A stretch of DNA of 64,000 nt from Arthrobacter alpinus (GTDB taxonomy: Bacteria; Actinomycetota; Actinomycetes; Actinomycetales; Micrococcaceae). Position numbers and translations under genes: made by a program. Shown piece after piece: positions 58,502 to 64,000 of the stretch. The notes beneath the pieces were generated by a model. It had not been told where the DNA came from and did not search any database. It saw only the letters and a list, made by a program, of their open reading frames with translations. The DNA is taken from contig NZ_FNTV01000001.1 in NCBI RefSeq assembly GCF_900105965.1, forward strand, positions 620,001 to 684,000. The letters run 5' to 3'. Position 1 is the first letter of the stretch, and each line of letters opens with the position of its first letter.

Positions 58502-58936
58502 CTAGGCCGAGTTGACCAGTGAGTGTGCCGCCCGCTCTAGGTAATCCCAGAGTGTGGCTTCGTGCATGGGGGACAGCTCCGCGGCGTCGACTCCCTTGCG
58601 CATGGCCGCCAGCCAGTGATCACGCGCTTCCGGGGTGACGGCAAAGGGAACGTGACGCATCCGCAGGCGCGGATGGCCGCGTTCCTCAAGGTAGGTCCGC
58701 GGTCCACCCCAATACTGTTCGATGAACATCAGCATGCGTTGCTCGGCCGGCCCCAAATCTTCTTCGGGGTACATGGCGCGCAACAGCGGATCGGCGGCAA
58801 CGCCCTGGTAAAAGACGTTGATGATCTTCTTGAACGTCTCATGTCCACCAATTTGGCCATAAAACGTGTCTGAATAATCCTCCGTTTGCCCCGGATTGGT
58901 GGGTGAAGGCTGAATGCGGATCGGTTCGGAAGTCAT
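58502..58936 (-). CDS. glbO: Group II truncated haemoglobin (trHbO)
   Basis: A 144-residue globin of the 2-on-2 type: FYGQIGGHETFKKIINVFYQGVAADPLLRAMYPEEDL (B helix Tyr region), FIEQYWGGPRTYLEERGHPRLRMRHVPF with the proximal His near residue 95 and the EF-loop/WG8-like Trp, and HWLAAMRKGVD. Such proteins bind oxygen or scavenge reactive nitrogen species. The N-terminal 22 residues are a polar extension. It follows the MscS gene in the same direction. Confidence 0.92.
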   Translation of the reverse strand: MTSEPIRIQPSPTNPGQTEDYSDTFYGQIGGHETFKKIINVFYQGVAADPLLRAMYPEEDLGPAEQRMLMFIEQYWGGPRTYLEERGHPRLRMRHVPFAVTPEARDHWLAAMRKGVDAAELSPMHEATLWDYLERAAHSLVNSA

Positions 58937-58944
58937 GGTGTTTT

Positions 58945-59688
58945 CTATTCTGCTGACTCGGTAGGTTCGTTGGTCATGCGGACGGACGACGCCGGTGCCG
59001 GGCCCGCCGCTGAAGCGGCACTTGGCGCCGGGCTGCTTTGGGTGCCGGTAGCCGCCATCGCATCTTCGGCCAGCGGCTGGTAGTTGCCCTTGGAACGGTT
59101 GCCCAGGCGCAGGATCTCGCCGTTGCGCAGATACCAGAGCGCCCCGTCTTCAGCCAGAACCCGGGTGATGCGAAGACCCACCGATTCCACCGTGCCGATG
59201 ACCTCACTGGTCTGGATCACATCACCTATGCCGTACTGGTCCTCGATGGTGATGAAGATGCCTGCCAGGAAGTCGCGGATGAGCTGCTGGCAGCCAAAAC
59301 CGATGGCAATACCCAACACTCCAACACTGGCCAGCAACGGGGCAATGTCGATTTGGAACGCGATCAACACGTAGAAGCCTGTCACCACGGCAACGACGGC
59401 TGTCACGATGGAGTTCAGAAGTGAGCCGATGGTGCGGGCCCGCTGGACACGGCGTTCGTTTTCCAGGGCCCTCACGACGGGGTCAATGTTTCGAAGCACC
59501 GGCGCGGCCCAACGCAGGGAACGGTGTTCCATCATGGAGTTGTCAGTCAAGGCCCGCTTGACCACAATCCGGATCAGGTAGTGCAGCACAAGCCACACCA
59601 CTAGGCCAACGGCCACCGTGATGCCGGCCAAGGCCAGGTGTTCAAGGATGCCGTCATTGGAGCCGACGAAAATATTGCTAGCTAGCAC
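58945..59688 (-). CDS. Mechanosensitive ion channel of the MscS family
   Basis: A 247-residue small MscS channel: three N-terminal hydrophobic helices, the pore-lining helix region GIAIGFGCQQLIRDFLAGIFITIEDQYGIGDVI, and the beta-domain VIGTVESVGLRITRVLAEDGALWYLRNGEILRLGN. The C-terminal cytoplasmic domain is short and replaced by an Ala/Pro tail (35 residues). It releases solutes on osmotic down-shock. It lies 8 bp before the haemoglobin gene. Confidence 0.9.
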   Translation of the reverse strand: MLASNIFVGSNDGILEHLALAGITVAVGLVVWLVLHYLIRIVVKRALTDNSMMEHRSLRWAAPVLRNIDPVVRALENERRVQRARTIGSLLNSIVTAVVAVVTGFYVLIAFQIDIAPLLASVGVLGIAIGFGCQQLIRDFLAGIFITIEDQYGIGDVIQTSEVIGTVESVGLRITRVLAEDGALWYLRNGEILRLGNRSKGNYQPLAEDAMAATGTQSSPAPSAASAAGPAPASSVRMTNEPTESAE

Positions 59689-59761
59689 GCGAAATTTACC
59701 CTGTGTCCGTTGGAGGTGGAAAAGAACTCTCTCTCAACCCTAACGCCCACTCCTGAGGGAT

Positions 59762-60244
59762 TCAGTCCTCTGTGATGCCCAGCAGTCCGGGAACATGCTT
59801 GACCGGAAAGTTCACGCTGCGGGCAATGAAGCACTTTGCTGAGGCCTCGGCATGAAGCGAAAGGGCCAGCTCTTCGGTGGCAGGATCCGCGACATGGATT
59901 TTCGGGTGCAGCGTGACAGCTTCAAATTGTCCACTCCCGTCCCGGTTCATCACCATGGTCCCGGTCGCAGTGTCCTCGTATCGGGTGATGACCACCCCAT
60001 GCAGGACTGCGACGTGAAGATAGGAGAGCATGTGGCATTGGGCCAATGCGGTGACTAATAGTTGCTCTGGGTTCCAGCGTTCGCGGTCACCGTGAAATGT
60101 TCTGTCTGCCGAGCCCAGCAGAATGGGCAGACCAACGGCCGTGACGCTGTGGTCGCGACCGTAATCCTTGTATGTTGATGTCCCGGTACCCTTATTGCCG
60201 GTCCACAAGACATTGATTTCATAGTGATGTTGATTCAGGCCCAT
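59762..60244 (-). CDS. OsmC-family peroxiredoxin-like protein
   Basis: A 160-residue OsmC fold: HYEINVLWTGNKGTGTSTYKDYGRDH at the start, ERWNPEQLLVTALAQCHMLSYLH and EASAKCFIARSVNFPVKH give the two conserved cysteines. OsmC proteins reduce organic hydroperoxides. ATG 60244 begins the conserved MGLNQHHYEI; a longer frame to 60265 is not needed. It sits between pepN and the mechanosensitive channel gene. Confidence 0.9.
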   Translation of the reverse strand: MGLNQHHYEINVLWTGNKGTGTSTYKDYGRDHSVTAVGLPILLGSADRTFHGDRERWNPEQLLVTALAQCHMLSYLHVAVLHGVVITRYEDTATGTMVMNRDGSGQFEAVTLHPKIHVADPATEELALSLHAEASAKCFIARSVNFPVKHVPGLLGITED

Positions 60245-60321
60245 AATGCTAAGCCTAGGCGACATAACGGGCCCCAGCCACGTCCCGTGGCTGCCGCCGC
60301 CGGAACCGGCTCAGTCAACAT

Positions 60322-60352
60322 CGCGGCGCCGCCAACCAGGGGCGGCGCCGCG
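60322..60352 (-). terminator. GC-rich terminator hairpin of pepN
   Basis: Perfect 12-bp arms CGCGGCGCCGCC (60322-60333) and GGCGGCGCCGCG (60341-60352) with a 7-nt loop, 17 bp after the pepN stop on the minus strand. No U-tract. Confidence 0.7.
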
Positions 60353-60368
60353 AAAGTGACGCTGGCTG

Positions 60369-62927
60369 CTACTTGTCGCTGGCCTGGGCACGCAACGCGC
60401 GGGCCACGCCGTCGCGGCTTTCAATCAGCAAGCGGCGCAAGGCAGGTGTTTCACTGCTCAAGGTGTCAAGGAATTTATCCGTGGCATCCAAGACGGCCTG
60501 TGAGACCAGTCCGGAGGGGTACAGGCCAGTGATGATGGTCGATGCAGTCTCGTACGACTTTTCCTCCCAAATGCCCTGCACAGAGGCAAAATACTTGGCC
60601 ACGTACGGTTCCAGCAGGGACTTGTCCCAGACCTTGCCGAAGCCGGTGATCGATGCCCGCTGGATGGAGTTGGCGCCGTCACCGCGAACCACCACTGACT
60701 CCCACGTCTGGGCCTTGGCCTCCGCCGTGGGAATGGCCGCGTAGGCGGTGGCAGCAGCCAACTGACCATTCTGGGTGTTATCCAGGGCAACCGCAGCATC
60801 AATGGCCGCAGCATCGGCGCGGCCACCCGCCACGAGCGAGGTCAGCAGCTCCCACCGCATATCTGTATCCAAGGTGAGCGAATCCAACTCGACGTTTCCA
60901 TCCAGCAATCCCTGGACGGAATCGAGCTGCTGCGCCGACTGGGCGCGGGATGCAAAGGCCTTCACGAACTGGAGCTGCGCATCTGACCCGGCACCGGCGG
61001 CCTGTGCCAGTGCCCACAGCGAATCTGCGGCGGCGATGGCCGTGGCTTTTTGGTGCTCGGGAGCAACATAGAGTTCCAGGGCCGTGGCCAGCTGACGCAG
61101 CAGCACCATGATGACCGTGGAATCGCTTTCGTGGCCAACCGTGGCCAGCACAAAGTCAACGTACGCACGGGCGGGAGTTTCGCCGTCGCGCGTGGCATCC
61201 CAGGCAGATGCCGATACCAGGGTGCGGGGGAGCGATTCCTTGAAGTCCTTCAGGTGATCCTTGGCCGTGGCCAGTGACTCCGCGTCGAGACGGATCTTGG
61301 CATAGGCCAGATCGTCGTCATTGAGCAGGATCAGCGCTGGGCGCTTCAGGCCCACCAATTCCGGCACCTCTGTGGTGGCGCCATCAACGTCGAGCTCAAC
61401 GCGGTGGGTGCGCACCAGCTTGCCGGCATCTGCACCGGATGCGGCCAGATCGTAGAAGCCAATCGCGGCACGGTGGGGGCGCAGCGTCGGGTACTCGGCA
61501 ATCGCGGACTGGAGGATCGAGAATGAGGTGATCACGCCGTCGTCCGCGACCTCAAGAGCGGGCTTGAACGTGTTGACACCGGCCGTCTCGAGCCACTTCT
61601 CCGTCCATGCGGAAAGGTCGCGGCCACTGGCAGCTTCGAGCTCCACCATAAGATCCGGAAGCTCGGTGTTGCCCCAGGCGTGCTTGCCAAAGTAGGCGCG
61701 CACACCGGCCATGAATTCTTCCTGACCAACCCAGGCCACCAGCTGGCGCAGAACGGAGGCACCCTTGGCGTAGGTGATGCCGTCAAAGTTGACCAGCACG
61801 TCCTCAAGATCGTTGATCTCTGCCTTGATGGGGTGGGTGGAGGGCAGCTGGTCCTGGCGGTAGGCCCAGCTCTTTTCCAGCGAGGAGAAGGTGGTCCACG
61901 CATCCACGTACTTGGTGTTCTCGGCCGCGGCCAGGGTGGACATGAACTCGGCGAAGGACTCGTTGAGCCACAGGTCATTCCACCAGCGCATGGTCACGAG
62001 GTCGCCAAACCACATGTGCGCCAGCTCGTGCAGGATGGTGATGGCACGGCGTTCCACCATGGCGTCGGTGACCTTGGAACGGAACACATAGCTTTCCAGG
62101 AAGGTCACCGCGCCGGCGTTCTCCATGGCGCCAGCGTTGAACTCAGGCACAAACAACTGGTCGTACTTAGGGAACGGGTACGGGGTGCCGAACTGCTTCT
62201 CAAAGAATTCAAAGCCCTGGCGGGTCAGCTCGAAGACGTTCTCGGCATCCATGAATTCCATGAGGGACTTGCGGGCAAAAACGCCCAGCGGGATGGTGCG
62301 GCCATCGGAGCTGGTCAGCTCGGAGCGCACGCTCTCGTAGGGGCCGGCGATCAACGCGGTGATGTAGCTGGACATCTTCAGCGTGGGCTCAAAATGCCAC
62401 GTCGACTTGCCCTCGCCCGCGGCAAGTGGTGCCGGGGTGGGGGAGTTGGAAATGACGTCCCAGTGTGCCGGGGCGGTCACGTGGAAGGTGAACGCGGCCT
62501 TCTGGTCCGGCTGCTCAAACACGGCAAACATGCGACGACTGTCAGGAACCTCGAACTGGCTGTAGAGGTACACCTCGCCATCCACGGGGTCCACAAAGCG
62601 GTGCAGGCCCTCACCGGTGTTCATGTACAGCGCGTCGGCCTTGACTGTGAGCACGTTTTCGGCGGCGAGCTGGGGCAAGAGGATGCGGACGCCGTCGGAC
62701 ACCTCTGACGGGTCCAGCTCCACGCCGTTCAGTGTCACCTGATGGACCTTGTCCGTCACTGCATCAATGAACGACGACGAACCCTCCTTCGCGCTGAAGG
62801 TCACCGTGGTGGTGGAGGCGAAGGTGGTGTCCGAGGTGGTCAGGTCGAGAACGACGTCATAGCTTGTGACAGTCAGGGTGGCCGAGCGCTCAATGGCTTC
62901 GGCACGGGTCAGGTTCATACCAGGCAA
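60369..62927 (-). CDS. pepN: Aminopeptidase N (M1 family)
   Basis: A 852-residue zinc aminopeptidase that removes N-terminal residues from peptides. GAMENAG (residues 266-272) is the substrate-binding motif; the HExxH is HELAH (300-304), with the third ligand Glu in NESFAE (323). N-terminal beta-domain and helical C-terminal domain (residues 440-850) are full length, as in actinobacterial PepN. TTG 62927 is chosen because GGAAGG lies seven bases upstream; an in-frame ATG three codons later lacks such a site. Confidence 0.95.
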   Translation of the reverse strand: MPGMNLTRAEAIERSATLTVTSYDVVLDLTTSDTTFASTTTVTFSAKEGSSSFIDAVTDKVHQVTLNGVELDPSEVSDGVRILLPQLAAENVLTVKADALYMNTGEGLHRFVDPVDGEVYLYSQFEVPDSRRMFAVFEQPDQKAAFTFHVTAPAHWDVISNSPTPAPLAAGEGKSTWHFEPTLKMSSYITALIAGPYESVRSELTSSDGRTIPLGVFARKSLMEFMDAENVFELTRQGFEFFEKQFGTPYPFPKYDQLFVPEFNAGAMENAGAVTFLESYVFRSKVTDAMVERRAITILHELAHMWFGDLVTMRWWNDLWLNESFAEFMSTLAAAENTKYVDAWTTFSSLEKSWAYRQDQLPSTHPIKAEINDLEDVLVNFDGITYAKGASVLRQLVAWVGQEEFMAGVRAYFGKHAWGNTELPDLMVELEAASGRDLSAWTEKWLETAGVNTFKPALEVADDGVITSFSILQSAIAEYPTLRPHRAAIGFYDLAASGADAGKLVRTHRVELDVDGATTEVPELVGLKRPALILLNDDDLAYAKIRLDAESLATAKDHLKDFKESLPRTLVSASAWDATRDGETPARAYVDFVLATVGHESDSTVIMVLLRQLATALELYVAPEHQKATAIAAADSLWALAQAAGAGSDAQLQFVKAFASRAQSAQQLDSVQGLLDGNVELDSLTLDTDMRWELLTSLVAGGRADAAAIDAAVALDNTQNGQLAAATAYAAIPTAEAKAQTWESVVVRGDGANSIQRASITGFGKVWDKSLLEPYVAKYFASVQGIWEEKSYETASTIITGLYPSGLVSQAVLDATDKFLDTLSSETPALRRLLIESRDGVARALRAQASDK

Positions 62928-63131
62928 GGTGATGCCTTCCGTTCGGGTTCGGATTGAACATTGCCGCAGGGCAGCAACAGCAGTGTGCCCGGCGGTGGGT
63001 GAATTGATTCCTTTAGGCTACTGCCAAGTAGTCCCGGGGTCATGCAGACAGGCTGAATTTGCGCCCCGCGTGGCGCTAGGGAAGGGTTGAGAGAAGAATT
63101 TAGGTTGGCTAGTTGGGGAAGTGGGCTTTTC

Positions 63132-64000
63132 ATGGGGCAACAGTTGCGCAGTGTTGCGCAGGAGAATACTTACAACCAGCGATGGCTGTTAGGGACGCTG
63201 CTTGGCTCGATCTTGATTACTGTGGTGGCAGCCGCCTGGATGGTCTTGATGGCGGATCGGCTGCCAGCTGGGCTGGCCACGCACTGGAACGGCAAGAATG
63301 AGGTGGACGGCTATTCATCGCTGTGGGGCATGGTTGGCATGACCATTGCCGTGGCAGCAGGGACAAGCTCCGTCATCTCAGTGCTGGCAATTGCCACCCG
63401 CAGTCAAAATCTGTTGCTTGCACGCATCGGCCTCGCTTTTGGAGTGGCCCTCGGTGTGGGCGTCACCGCAATGATGGTCGCCGTAGTTGCCGGACAGCTC
63501 GATCTCACAGACGCCTCAAGAGCACAACTATCCGGACCCGTCATGGCCGGAGGACTTGCCGCCGCCTTCGTATTTGGCACAGCTGTGCTGTGGCTGTACC
63601 GGCCCGGCGAAATCCAAAGAAGTCAAAACCCTGACATTGCTGCCGTGAATGCAACAGCCACGGCGGAAAATGGAGAGCTTGCCCGAGTGGCGCAGACCCG
63701 TGCCGCGCAGGGTGAAACGCTGCGGATCAAGGTTTCCACGGGGCGTTGGGCGTGGGTTCTGAGTCTTGGCCTTGGAATCGTGATGTCCGTCAGCATGTAC
63801 TTCATCATCCCCGCGCTGGCCCTGCTGGGCATTGTCGCGGCAGCCCTCGTCTGGGTATTTTGCCAAGGGACTGCAGTCATTGGACCGGATGGAGTGAAAG
63901 TCCTGGCCTCCGGGTTTTGGAAACTCATGCCCTTGAGCTGGCCGGAAATCAACAAGGCTACGGTGGAGGACGTCAAAGCCATGGACTATGGCGGATGGGG
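63132..64000 (+). CDS. DUF1648-containing membrane protein, 3' end outside the window
   Basis: At least 289 residues, cut by the right edge. The first TM segment (LLGTLLGSILITVVAAAWMVLM) is followed by LPAGLATHWNGKNEVDGYSSLWGM, the DUF1648 signature (P-HWN-G--DGY). Three to four further TM segments are seen, then a soluble region (ALVWVFCQGTAVIGPDGVKVL). Related proteins are immunity/SdpI-like or unknown. GGGAAG lies upstream of ATG 63132. Divergent from pepN. Confidence 0.8.
   Translation, partial: MGQQLRSVAQENTYNQRWLLGTLLGSILITVVAAAWMVLMADRLPAGLATHWNGKNEVDGYSSLWGMVGMTIAVAAGTSSVISVLAIATRSQNLLLARIGLAFGVALGVGVTAMMVAVVAGQLDLTDASRAQLSGPVMAGGLAAAFVFGTAVLWLYRPGEIQRSQNPDIAAVNATATAENGELARVAQTRAAQGETLRIKVSTGRWAWVLSLGLGIVMSVSMYFIIPALALLGIVAAALVWVFCQGTAVIGPDGVKVLASGFWKLMPLSWPEINKATVEDVKAMDYGGW

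Noticed and set aside
61680..62708. A 342-codon open frame antisense to pepN
   Set aside because: pepN motifs are intact on the other strand; the frame is repetitive in Gly/His/Val and lacks recognisable domains.

Overview
The window is a contiguous stretch of a high-GC actinobacterial chromosome. The gene repertoire fits an Arthrobacter-like member of the Micrococcales: a long GapB-type glyceraldehyde-3-phosphate dehydrogenase, an MSMEG_6728-type pyrimidine-dimer glycosylase relative, a group II truncated haemoglobin, MptB/GT87 mannosyltransferase relatives, EttA, a GTG-started oligoribonuclease, frequent GTG/TTG starts and apparent leaderless genes. No phage, CRISPR array or plasmid functions are visible. 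The species call is inference from gene content only.

Layout. 1-9.8 kb is housekeeping: cysK (cut by the left edge), msrA, a Nif3/DUF34 protein, a coiled-coil zinc-ribbon relative, yaaA, gapB, the RNase P RNA gene rnpB, a secreted HNH (DUF1524) nuclease, prfC and a GNAT-like acyltransferase. 9.9-13.1 kb has a sugar-porter MFS transporter, peptide deformylase, tRNA-His and oligoribonuclease. 13.2-19.4 kb is a block of four polytopic GT-C glycosyltransferases (two MptB-like on +, two GT87-like on - between them), probably for lipomannan-type envelope glycolipids. 19.4-24.8 kb holds small maintenance genes (AlkD-like repair, PrmC-like methyltransferase, Usp, SRPBCC, MpaB-like oxygenase, DUF3817).

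24.8-31 kb is the biotin locus. A TetR/BioQ-like repressor lies divergent from a tightly overlapping operon bioB-bioA-bioF-P450-bioD. A consensus promoter and a perfect TTGAAC-N3-GTTCAA dyad sit on the GTG start of bioB, so bioB looks leaderless. The P450 occupies the place of a pimelate-forming BioI enzyme but is short and lacks the ExxR motif. 31.0-31.95 kb is an AT-richer stretch with three tiny ORFs behind near-perfect ribosome binding sites. The last of them ends inside a strong terminator hairpin. This is the least explained part of the window.

31.9-42.9 kb contains an esterase/LLM-oxidoreductase pair, a YdeI-like protein, an MFS exporter, a GlxA-type regulator, a GNAT enzyme, a double-hotdog thioesterase, a Tat-exported PhoD phosphatase, a DinB/DUF664 protein with an internal deletion, a DODA-type dioxygenase, and a MarR regulator divergent from a quinone-reductase-like gene with twin 16-bp operators. 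43.3-49.0 kb looks like an acquired accessory block: a hydrolase/oxidoreductase/hydrolase operon, then a beta-lactamase-fold lipoprotein divergent from a TrmB-like regulator. 49.3-51.2 kb has the MSMEG_6728 protein, an IS481-type terminal-repeat relic and tRNA-Arg. 51.3-64 kb returns to core functions: ssb paralogue, a lipoprotein, ettA, a BCCT transporter, two thioesterases, truncated haemoglobin, MscS channel, OsmC, pepN and a DUF1648 membrane protein cut by the right edge.
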